From positions 377,114,995 to 377,178,994 of the forward strand of contig NC_085141.1 of assembly GCF_024139115.2 (NCBI RefSeq): a DNA stretch of 64,000 nt, read 5' to 3'. This document shows, in pieces, positions 25,201 through 37,200 of this stretch (the stretch's first letter is position 1; every line of letters starts with the position of its first letter). A program made the translations under genes and the position numbers. The stretch is from Armigeres subalbatus. Lineage: Eukaryota; Arthropoda; Insecta; Diptera; Culicidae. The notes under the pieces were generated by a model. The model saw nothing but the letters and a program-made list of their open reading frames with translations. It searched no databases and was not told the origin of the DNA.

Positions 25201-28200
25201 AGATCAACCTCCGTAATGGAGGCAGTTAATGAAGGATAAACAAGTTGTGTGACCCCTTCTTGATATATTTCTGTTTTTCTTGTAGTTCTTGTTGTTGTCG
25301 TGAGTCCCAGGTAGTCTAAGAACTCCATACAGTCAAGGTAATCGGATCAATGTCCGTGATGGAGGCAGTTATCGGAGAATAAACAAGTTGCATGACCCCT
25401 TCTTGGTATATGTTTGTATTCCAAGTAGTTCTGTTGTTGTCGTAAGTTCCAGGTAGTCTACGAACTCCACACAGTCAAGGTCTTCGAATCAATCTCCGTA
25501 ACGGAGGCAGTTATCGAAGAATAAACAAGTTGTGTGACCCCTTCTTGGTATATGTTTGTATTCCAAGTAGTTCTTGTTGTCGTGGGCTCCCGGTAGTCTA
25601 CGAACTCCATAGAGTCAAGGTCGGTGGATCAACCTGCGTAACGGATGCAGTTGTTGATGAATAACTGGGATGGACGGAAGGTAGCGGTTTTCCTCCAATA
25701 CCTTTTCCGATCTTAATCTATCACATGTTGTGTATCTGCATAATCGAGTTTCAGACATAGTAATTAATTTCAACTCCGGGTGGCTCAATACCCGGAACAT
25801 AGGCAATTAACTTTGAATGTATTGATCTCGAAAGGCGATCTCTCTTCGCTTATGTGGTCGGGTTGGGATCTGACGACCAACTGGCACAGTCTCACACAAC
25901 CCTACTTCATCGAGCGCAGTTGGTGATGAAGCAAGTGTGTAGGAGCCAGATAATACTAAATACTTATCCTATGTGATTGGCATTGTACAAAAACATATAT
26001 GAGAGAGTTAGTTCTGAGAATGTTTTGCGAGAGTTCGGCTACACTGTTGCCCGGTGCTGTGAATTTGGTTTCATCAGTACCCGCTAAGCTGCGGAAGACG
26101 ACGGAGGTCCTTCGTAGCTTAGTAGGGAAAACACCTGTCTAGCGTACTGGTTTCGTGGGATCAAACCCCACCGAAGTTCTGTAGATCAATCTCCGTAATG
26201 GAGACAGTTATCGAAGAATAAAACAAGTTTTATGACCCCGTCTTGGTGTATGTTTGTATTCCAAGTAGTTCTTGTTGTTGTCTTGAGCTCCAGGTAGTCT
26301 ATGAAATAAAGTCAAGGTCGATGGATCAACCTCCTTAATGGAGGCAGTTATTTGAAAATAAACAAGTTGTGAGACCCCTTCTTGGTATATGTTTGTATTT
26401 TAAGTAGTTATTTTCATTGTCGTGGGCTTCGTAATGAAGGCAAGGCAAAATACGTGAATGGAATCCGTATTTTTTGTCGAAATTGGGTCGAAAACGTGAT
26501 AAAATCGGGTTAGGCAAAATCAGGGGTAGACAAAATCTGGGAGTGACAAAATCGGGTCAACCTCATCTGAGTGAATGTACGCATTCCTAGTACAGTAGCC
26601 GTTCGATAACTGCAAAATGTTTACTTTTCAGTTATCAAATGCCGTTCGATAACTGCAACGCACTCTAGACGTCAAACAGTTGTCAATCGACGCCAGATGC
26701 AATAAAAGTGCATCTAAATGTGTAGCGCAATGTAGCTGTCATTGAGTCTGACATCGGTTTGAAGTTTAGCGGTCCGATAACTGTAAAACTGTTGCAACTA
26801 TCGAATTGCAGTTAAAAAGAATTGCAGTTAAATGACTTGCAGTTATCGAACGTCTGCTGTAGTTTTTGTTTTTGCCTTGGTACTAGGTAGTCTATGAACT
26901 CCATATACGAATGATCTGCAGATCAACCCACGAACGGAAGGCTATTGGTATATGTTTGCATTTCAAGTAGTTCAAGTTGTTGACATTAGCTCTGGGCAGT
27001 TATTGAAGAATAAACAAGATGTGAAACCTCATCTTGATATATGAGCATTCCAAGTAGCTATTATTGTCTTGTTGTTGTTGGTTCCAGGTAGTATACAAAC
27101 TTCATTCATATCATTAATATGAAGTTGTCTATTCTTTGGAAATGCAAAATGTAAATAAATTGGAACGATACAACTTCACGCCGAGAACGTGAGGGAAAAA
27201 ACGGGCTAATATCGCAAAGATCATGTAACATATAAAAATTAGATTAAGGACACTCCTCACGGAATCCAAGTTTCAAAGTGCTCGCGTTTTCGGGGGCACA
27301 CCAATCGATACGGAGGCGGCGCACAACTGCCATTTTTGTTGATTTAGCTTTGCTGCGTCGCAGCATGCGTGAAATAATAAAAATGACAGTTGTGCGATTC
27401 CGTAAGGAGTGACCTTAAAAACCCTCTAGATATTCCTGTAAGCCTAGAAGTCTTACTCCATAAATTTCTAGGATGACCATTAGCATATGCCATGAACGCA
27501 TTTTATTCATGGACCCCAAAGGCATGTACCAAATTTAAAACAGGCTGATATATCTCTGATGTAGATCCTAATGCCTTACTTCAGGGTTTTCTTGGATGAC
27601 CATGAACATTTGAAATGAGTGCATTCTATTCTACGTACCATAAAAGGCATGTACAACTATTCAAATGGGTCGAAAGAATTCTGGTTACGCGTGAAGTTCT
27701 TGATGATTGTTCAAGTGTTCTCTTGGATACCCCTGAGCATATGCAATGAAAGCGGTATATTCTATGTGCCGCAAAGGGCATATGCCACTTTTGAAATAAT
27801 CCGAAAGGTATCTTTTTACGTGTGAAGATCCTGAGGCCTATTCTAGCATTTTCTTGAAAGACCATAAACATATGCAATGGACGTATTCTATTCTATGTAC
27901 CACAAAGGGCATGTACCAGTTTTGAAACCATCTAAAAGATCTCTGGGTACCAGGGTTGTTAACGTTAATTAACGATTAACGCCGTTTCGTTAATTCGTTG
28001 AAGTTAATTTTAACGATTAACGACTTTTCCGTTAATGTTTATAACACGTTGATCAACGGCAACGTTAACGTTTTCCGTTAATTTAACGTTAACGGCTGCG
28101 TTATTTTTCACGCTAATGATGGGTTATATAAGTTTTCCAGCCAAAGTTTCTTTATATGTTGCTCAGCTTGGTGGAACTAAGGCTTTGATAGATTTAGTTC

Positions 28201-31200
28201 TATTATTTTAACATTTGTTTGTTGATCAATCTTTGCAAAATGTGGTCAAATTCGGACTGAATTTTAAATTATACATAATAAAAAAAAACACTGACGAAGC
28301 CTCTTATCGGATAAAGGTATGTTTGATACAAACACATTTTATAACAAACAAAGCATTTTATAAGGGCTAGATGCAATGAAATTATACTTATTATATGTTA
28401 CGCATACACACTTTTTTTTAGAAATTGATTTTTTTGCATTTTATGATAAATATTACATTAAAATTGTATTCCTTGAAAAATCATATGTCCTGTGGACGAC
28501 CATTTTTACTTCCAATGCTGAATATCTAATGAGTAGAACCAACTGATGTACCTTTTTGTGGAACTCAAGACAACTTTAGTTTCTCTAGGACATCAATTTG
28601 ATTACCCATAGTTGAGAGGAGATTCCGGTAATTTTAACTTACTAGTTTATAAAACTAGTAAGATTTGAAAATTGGTTTTTTTTTGGTAATTGAGTCATGC
28701 TTTATAATTTCAATTTTGTTTCAAATATATAGAATTAAAATGGCTTCTGGAAACACCTCTGCAAAACTATGCGAGTTCTAGAGGTCGCAAAAATGCACGA
28801 AAACGCTTGTTGCATGAAGGAATACGAAGCATATAGCCTGCAGAATGGAATAAACCAACGAATGGAATGGTCAGTTGACAAAACGGACGCCGTTTGAACA
28901 CAAGTGGATGTTTTTAATATTTTCACTTATTTGTGATGATTTTAAAAAATCTAAATTTAACCAGGTCAGATGTCCATTCTATGAAAACAATTATAGTTCT
29001 TTTTAAGTTGAAATAAAAAACCAAATTTTCAAATGGTTAGAACGCTAGAACATACGTAGTGTGTGCACAGATGTCAGATTCTCCGGGTCAGATTCTAAAT
29101 CAAATCCCTAACTAGCCAGTTCTAAAAAAGATCCGGAATTTGGGCAAAATTATCGGAACCTCCTTTTAATCTAGTGTGGAAAAAAAATTCTAGCTTTGAG
29201 AGCTGGACTTGTATCGCATTTTACGTAATCTTTTGAGTACATATGTTCCATCTAATAAATATAGATGAGCGCATATTGATCGGTCTCTTGAAGATGGCGG
29301 CTTGCAGCTCAAAAACTTGACGAATTGGTTTACCATGTTTTCTTTAAACTTGATCTGAGTTGAATGGAAACTGTCAATGGATTTTTGAAGCGGTGAACTA
29401 TGATTTCATAAAAAAATTTCAATGTTCCATGGAAACCACAATTTGGCTTGGAAACGTGTTGATTAGTCAGGACGAAGACAAATGAACGGGAAAATTAACG
29501 ATGTCCGTTGACGTTGATTCAATGCATCGCGTTAACGTTAACGTTATAATCCAAGTAACTTAACGCAACGGCGTTGACGGTAACCCAAGTGAAAATCAAC
29601 GTCAACGGCGTTAATCGTTAATTAACGTTAACAACCCTGCTGGGTACTCATGAAGATTTAAAGGCCTATTCCAGGGTTTTCTTGGATGACCATGAACATA
29701 TGCAATAAAGGCGCAATCTATTCTATGTACCACAAAGGGCATGTAACACTTTTTAAAAAATCTGAAAGATCTTTGGTTACGCGTGTAGATCTTAAGGCAT
29801 TTTCCAGGACTTTCTTGGATGACCTTGAACATATGCAATAAAGGCGTTCTATCAACAATCAATATGAAACTGGCGATTTTTTCGTGGTTCCAGTTTCGTA
29901 AGCTATGAACGATCTTCGGTACCCAGAAATAAAAGCGTCGCTTCATTACGTAATCTATTGATGCCCCTTTAGAACAAACCTTAGAACTGCTGCCATAGCA
30001 ACATTTCGAAAGTTATTTTTCCTGCAAACAACAACAAACGTGAATATTGTTCTTGGATTCCTGGTGGTCGTTCGAATCCAACCTATACTACCTTGTAAAT
30101 TTTAAATTACCGTTCCACCAGAATGGGTCACATGGCATCTGTTTTTTCCCAGCCACGTTCGATGCTTTTAATTCGTTTATTACATCACAAAGTGGGACAA
30201 TCGTGACATTCTGAAGATTACCCAGCTATCTTTAATGGTACAATCCGCTCTGGCCTGATAGTTGCAAATAATTTTCTTTCCTAGCCCCGTGCAAATCAGT
30301 CAAAGCTGACCGTTTACACGTCCCCAGTACATGGCATACCCCTGCGGCCAACCACCACGCCTATTTCTCCAATGCAGCCTTCCCAGGAATAGCAGCGGTC
30401 GCAGCGGATTTGATCTATACATCGGACGGTGTAGTACAAGTCTTGCCCGATCCATATCGTGTCATCTGCATTTCCCTATCAAAATATGATTATAATTGAA
30501 ATGGATTATTAAAACACATATTTCGTTTACTTACTTACTACAGCCTCTAACATTCTAAACCTTTTACAAAAGAAAATACAATCGATAGAAATAAAAACAT
30601 AAAAAACAAAAGACTTTAAATAGCTTGAGATAGATTCTATAGTTCACATTTCATAAATGTTCAACACATTTATTTCTTCTATCGTTGCTTTCAAGTCCCC
30701 ACAACATGCCCCCTCGGGTCGTGTCCTACCTTCATAGTAAAAATCACGAACCAGATAAATCTTTCTAAGTGTCTAAATAGTGTCGCCGTGACCAGTTAAT
30801 ATTCTGTCATCCGCTTCGTCCCTTAAAACATGGGTCCCAAAGAGTCAGGCTCGCAGCAGGTCTTACCAGCAGGACCAGCCGGCAGTGTTGTGGCATTGTG
30901 ACGCGCTGTAGAAAAGTCTTACACCAACTTGTGTAGTTGATTATCAGTCATTCACGAATGCCAACCCACGTGTAGCAGTTAAACGAAAAAAAAGATTGGG
31001 AGAATATCTACGATTTTATTAGAGATTTTCACCGACCGTAACACCAATCTCGCATAAGGTTCCATGGCTTGAACGCACAATAAGTGCACAGATTGGAGGA
31101 TGCATTTCCGTGGAAAGATGGTGGGACTGAAGTATTACTATAATAGCTGTTGGGTACCATAGAGTGGTCAACGTTTGCGGTTTGCGGGCAAGTTCTCTAG

Positions 31201-34200
31201 AATGAGAAATTATTATTCTTGGTGAATATATGAGACAGGTTGAACTCCATGACGATACCACATTTTTCAGACCATGGACGTTACGCTTTTGAGATTGGAG
31301 ATCAAATATAAGACCTTTGTAATTAATATGTTTCTTGGAGGTTCTATAGTTGTTTGATGCTCAGCGGTGATCTGAAAAATAATCTATTATATTATCTATT
31401 ATTGATAAATGGAGAATTGCCAACGAATTACTGTATTTCATGAACATACTCTAACCACAGAAAAACAATCAATAAACAGCCAAGATGATAACCATGGCTA
31501 CAGTGAAAAATTAGAACAATTCAAATTTATTTTGTAGCGTTGCTTTGTTTTACTGGGTACCGAAGTCTTAGTACGTTGGAACCATAAAATGAGTACTAAT
31601 TGGCTCTGACCCCAACATCTTGATAATTATATCTATGGTTCTATTCTATGTACCACAAAGGGCATGTACCAGTTTTGAAACAATCTAAAAGATCTCTGGT
31701 TACGCGTGTTGATCTTAAGGCCTTTTCCAGAATTTTCTTGGATGACCATCAATATATGCAATGAAAGAGCTCTTTTCTATGTACCAAAAAGGGCATGTAT
31801 CACTTTTGAAACAATCTAAAAGATCTCTGGTTACGCATGTAGACCTGAAGGCCTTTTCCAGGGTTTTCTTGGATGACCATGAACATATGCGATGAAGGCG
31901 CCAGAGGACTTATCCGAGAGATTTCTTAGATTGCGCAGAGCATATGTAGTGATCACATTTGATTTCAAGATGTTAAAAGAGCATGTACCACTTTTGAGAA
32001 AAGTCCATAGACCCATGGTTACGAGTGTAGACCTTAAGGCCTTACTCCAGAGATTTCTTGGATGACTCGGAACATATACTGTGAACGCATTCTATGCTAA
32101 GTACCACAAAGAGCATGTACCGTATTTGAATTTGCATAATAGGCCTTTGGTTACGCGAGTAGATCTTTAAGCTTTACTCCAGAGATTTCTTGGATGACTA
32201 AGACCTTATTCCAGGGATTTTTGCATTACCCGAAGCATATACTGTGAACACCTTCAATTTTAAGAAACGCGAAGAGCTTGTAGCATATTTGAAACTGGTT
32301 GAATGGCCTTTGGTTACGCGTGTAGACTCTTAAGCCTTACTTCAAAGATTTCTTGTATAACCATGGGCATAAGCTGTAAACCTTGACAATGGGCAAAAAG
32401 TATATGAGTTTCTGTTTCCAAAACTGTCAAAATTATCCAAATCGGTTGAAAATTGTTGAAGTTATGAGAATATCAATTTATGGGAAAACGGGTACCCTGT
32501 CGGCCATCCACGTGTGTTTTTTTTTGTTGGCCGCATAAGGGTTAAAAATGTATCCTCAAACCGAACAAAAATTCACCTCGGCTTAAGAACTTCTAGCCGC
32601 ACCGTGCTGCCAAAAGGTCAGGATTATGAAAATGATCCTTCATCGTTAATAGGAAAACTGTATAATACGTTGACGCTATCATGTTATTTATAATTCTCTC
32701 GATTTCAAAAGGTGAAAAAAATATTGTTTTTAAGTATTTGGAAGAAATTTGGATGAGTAAATACAGAGACGATGGTATTATATAGAGACACGCGGAGAGC
32801 ATAAAAGCAATTCTGGCTTCACGGCCAGCAGACAAAAAAAAATCTGTGGGATCGGCAACATAAAAAATTGTGGTAACTTGAAGTGACTCTGATTGTGAGC
32901 AGTTATTTCGTTTGCTCCAACTACATATTTTCTCTAGTTTAGCACCATTTCAACAGTAAATATGATTAAATACCATATATAAATTTGCTATGAGAACTCT
33001 GAAAACATCTTCATTCACTGAACTTTTCAAACTTTTTTATAATTTCTATAATGTTGATTACAATACCTATCTTGCATTTAGTACCGATTGGTAATGTTTG
33101 TTTACTTTGCTCGTTTGGTACCGCGTTTGACGGTTCGTTTGGTACTTTCGGCTTCACTGTTTGCGGGTCTCTATCTATAAACAACGTCTCTGAGTAAATA
33201 TATCTTCTCAACCAAATAAAAATGATTAGGAATAATACCATCTGGCATCTTGTTGTCGTGGAACGTGCATATTTTTGTTTACGTCGCATTTTCTATCGTC
33301 CCGAGAGAGAATGAGAGTAAAATGTTGAGAGATTGAGTTCAATTTTGCTTAGGCCGGGAATTGGTTTTATGATATGCCGGAATGGCAATCGCTATGACTG
33401 ATATGAGTGCTGCACCTCGTTGAATTAAATCAAATAAAAGCTTTTTTGAACGATATTTAGTACGAATAGCTATTTTTTAAGCAGAAGTGAACCCCAATAC
33501 AGTCTTATACTGCCCACAAAATTCAGGAAAAGATGCTTCCTGTCATAAATATCGCTTGAATAATGCAGTCGTACGCATGTTAGGCCGGGAATGGGGTAAG
33601 AAACCCTATTTGTTTTTCATCTGAGTTTATTGCAATTGAATTGTACAAACACTACAGTAGAGTCGTTGGTGGATTTAGTGTAAAGTAAAGGTTCGATCGA
33701 AGAATGCATCACGTAGGATTAGTTGCACCAGCCATGTTTACTCATGGCTCGTTATAGGAACTCGTCAACAGTACAGAGCTGATAAACCGGTCTCCGCTAA
33801 TTATTCCCTGCATTGCATCGCACCACTGAGAAGGTTGGAAATATTATATTAAATATGAAATTGAAATAATAATTAAATATTGAAATTTTCAAGTTGTACG
33901 TAATACCAAAGTTGCTCTTATTAGGCCTGGAGGCAGGGGTTCCACAATTGTTGTTCAAACCGACTAAAGACTAGTGTGAAAGAATTCGTGAAGCAAGATC
34001 ACTAACATAAAGAAAAGTAGCATAATCACTAATAAGTAAATACTGTCTTTGCAGGAATTTTTTAATTCATCGAGCACCAGAATAATTTCATCGAATTTGG
34101 ATTTTGTTTCTTCACTGTCTTCGCAACAGATTTCTTAAAAAATTCTGGGTGGCTTTATTGTTGGAACTCCGGGAGAAATTTCTGGTGGAATTCGAGAAGG

Positions 34201-37200
34201 AATTCTTGGAGAAATTTCATGACATATTTGTGGATTTGTGTAGGATCTCCAGGAGGAATTGCTATGAATTCCTCAGAGGGAATTCCTTGGTGAACTCCAG
34301 GAAGAATTGCTAGAATTTCCGGTTGAACTTCAGAAGATATTCTAGGGTGACCTGCAGAAGGAATTTCTGGAGAAACTTTCTCTGTATAGTTCATGAGGAG
34401 ATCCAGGAGGAATTCAGGAAATGAGGAATGATTACTGTGGGATTCTCCTGAATGGAACCCTGGAGGAACTCCACGATGGGTTTCTGGATGGATTCAGGTT
34501 GAATGCCTAAGCGAGCTTCACTAGAAATTTCTGGAAGGAGGTCTTCAACGAAGCTTCCTAAATTCCCAAGTTCATAAACTCCTCAACTCATAGATTCTTA
34601 AATATCTAAATTTCTAAATTCTTAAATCCATATGCAAATTCCTAAATTCCTATGTACATAAATTCATAAATTCCTGAATACGCCAAATTCCGGAATTCTT
34701 AAATTAATTGTTTCCTGAATCCCTAATTTCATAAAATGCTAAATTCCTAAATGTCTAAAATCGTTTATTCCCAAATTCCTATATTCTTAAATTCTTAAAT
34801 CTATAAGTTCCTAAGTTTCTAAATTCTTGAATTCCTAAATTCAGGGATTCCTAAATGCCTGTGTTTCTAAACTACTAAGTTCATAAATGACTAAACATCC
34901 AAACTCCTGCAATCCTAAATTCCTAGATTTAAAAGGTTCCTAATTTGAAACAGATTTCTCAATCGTAAATATGACGATTAATTTGTTTATCGGCTATTGC
35001 AGGTCTCTTTGGTATGTGTGTGGCCCCAAATGGCCGGAGCGAATTATTATGACAGCAGCTCTCCTTGGGTGCGTGTGCACGACGCGGAGGTCTGACCAGA
35101 AGAGGCCGAGTCATGGCTTGCAGCGCACTGATCGACACGCTGAGGTGTTAATGTATATTCGCACGCTGATGGTAACTTACTCAAACCCCACATTTCCCTT
35201 CTTCTCTCATTAAAAAAGGCAAAAAAAAACCTCTAGCATAGAACGCAATGATTTAGCTACGTTTGACTTTCCTATATTGGGGTACACTCAACGATTGCAA
35301 AAACTCGAGAAACGTCATGAAAATATGATAGACTTTGATCGTTAATATCTTAGCCGTTTCTAGATGGGTTTTCAATTTTTTGGACCATTCGATCAAGGAA
35401 GAGTCAACGCTTCATACCCGATGTACACTGAAGTCGTTTTTCACGCGGTTTTTTATACATGAATCGCTTTTTATGCGATTTTATTTCACTCGAATTTCGG
35501 AATTTACGCGGTTTATTCAGACATATTTTGAGATTAACGCGGTTTTTTACGTTGTTTTAATTTACGCGTGAAAACCGACTTCATATTTACATGTATAATT
35601 ATTTACTTATGAAAACTTGCTAGCAGTTTAGTAATCGGTTTCGGTGATTTAGTCAACTTGGCCTATCTATCAACTTAACAATCTATTAGCATTTCTTTAG
35701 CTATTAATTGAAAGCTTTCTATGCTTGCCTTTGCATCTTTGCCATCTTCTCGCTTACGTCTCCTGATGCCAGTTCTGGTAAACTTTCTTCGGCTCGTTTT
35801 TGGTGATTCCTAGGTGTCTGCCGGAGTAGATCCAACGCAACGAGTCCTACGCAACTCTCTTGAAGGAATCAATTATTATCAATAAACTGTCAAACTTCTT
35901 TGTCGCATCGTGTTGCATCGCGTCAACTCTGACTTCCTCCATAGGATGATTTGACCACCAAACGCCGTTGACAGCACAGCTTTTACGATGGGCTTTTCTG
36001 TAATGAGGCACCGAGGTTTAAGACTGACTTAGTGGCGGGTGCTTAGTCTCTGTTCCAGTTTGCGTCGGATGCAGCGGTACTCTATCAGCCAGGATTGTGA
36101 TCAGGGATTGAATCATTCTCATACGATAATTATTGGAATACAAATTTCATAAGTTCTCAGGTGTGAAAAGTAGGCGATGTCAACAATGAAGTTCAATCGT
36201 ATGTTTGGCATTGTGTTTTGGTGTTATGTAGGAAAATAAGTTCAAAACGTAGCATTTACCAATGCTTCGAATCGAGATACAATTATCGAACAAATCTTAC
36301 TCTCTAACGAGTTTTTATCAATTGATAATTTGGATATGTGATCGCTTGAGAGTGTTGTTCATCCTCGATAATTTGAAAATGTGTTCCCAAGCTGCAGGCC
36401 GCGACTCTCAGGGAGGTCATGGGCTGATCAATGATGGGTTGCAAAAGACGAATTTTGATTCATACTTTTGTCCCTATTTTGTCCCACAAATTAAGTCCCA
36501 GCAATTAAGTTTGGATCTATGTAGTAAATGGAGAATAAAAAATTTAGAGATTTTGTCAAATACAATGAAATCCAAACAATTCAAATTCAATCCAATTCCA
36601 ATAAAAATCCAAGCTACATTCAATCCAATTCCAATGGACATCCAATCCTAATCCAATTCAAATCCAATCCAAATCCAAATGGAATCCAAATCCAATCCAA
36701 ATCCAATCCAAATCCAATCCAATCCAAATACAATCCTAAATCCAATTGAAACTACTCTCTCTTTTACGTCAATAAGATTTCACATTAATTCAGGGTCGTA
36801 TTTCCAATTAGAATGTAATCCCTTCCCAATACTCACTCTGAGGAACTCACTGATCCGCAGGAATTCAACGGAAAACGAAACGCGTACCCGTGTTGAAAAC
36901 CCGGGTAAAAGAAACTATGAATTAAAGCTTTTCCTAATAGGGGTCTCAAAAGCCGTCTGAAGAAAAATAATTTCTGACCGATCTAAGAAGGAAGAGGCCT
37001 GGTGGCTTCTTCTTTTCGAGCCCGGGGAACGGAAACAATACAGGTGAAAAGTTTAACACTTAATGGATGCGCTCGTATAAATAATTTTGCCTACCACAGT
37101 TTTACAAATGAACATAATATTGGTTTTATTAACCTATCGGGCCCTAAGGACGTCACTATTACTAGGGTATACTTGCGGTGGCGATATCGTGGTGGTGGTG

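Larger units (their letters stand above)
24506..32541. mobile_element. 8-kb TTAA-flanked element carrying satellites, nested in copy A
   Basis: Ends CCCTTATGCGGCC (24506-24518) and, in reverse, the same 13 bases at 32529-32541 are flanked by TTAA (24502-24505 and 32542-32545). Inverted repeats continue imperfectly for about 250 bp, including GGGTACCCGT, AATTGATATT, TTTTGACAGTTTTGGAAACA and CTTTTTGCCCATTGTCAAGG. The CCC start and TTAA target are piggyBac-type. The interior is made of a ~143-bp satellite, a ~130-bp satellite, two MITEs, a tRNA-like repeat, a 1.7-kb hAT element and a stretch with exon-like features near 30.3-31.3 kb. No transposase is visible. Confidence 0.9.
24078..33606 (+). 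mobile_element. TA-flanked transposon, copy A, split by an 8-kb insertion and a hAT MITE
   Basis: The ends are GGGTAAATCACTACTTGGGC (left) and, in reverse, GGGTTTCTTACCCCATTCCC (right); both sides contain TTCCCGGC slightly further in. TA lies on both sides (24076-24077 and 33607-33608). Without its two insertions it would be about 1.06 kb and colinear with copy B (39294-40345), which is inverted. It has no transposase. The interruptions are 24506-32541 (TTAA duplication) and 32764-33192 (8-bp duplication). Confidence 0.9.

Noticed and set aside
33011..33289. 92-codon minus-strand ORF
   Set aside because: It spans the boundary of the hAT MITE 32764-33192 and its host, so it is a junction artefact.
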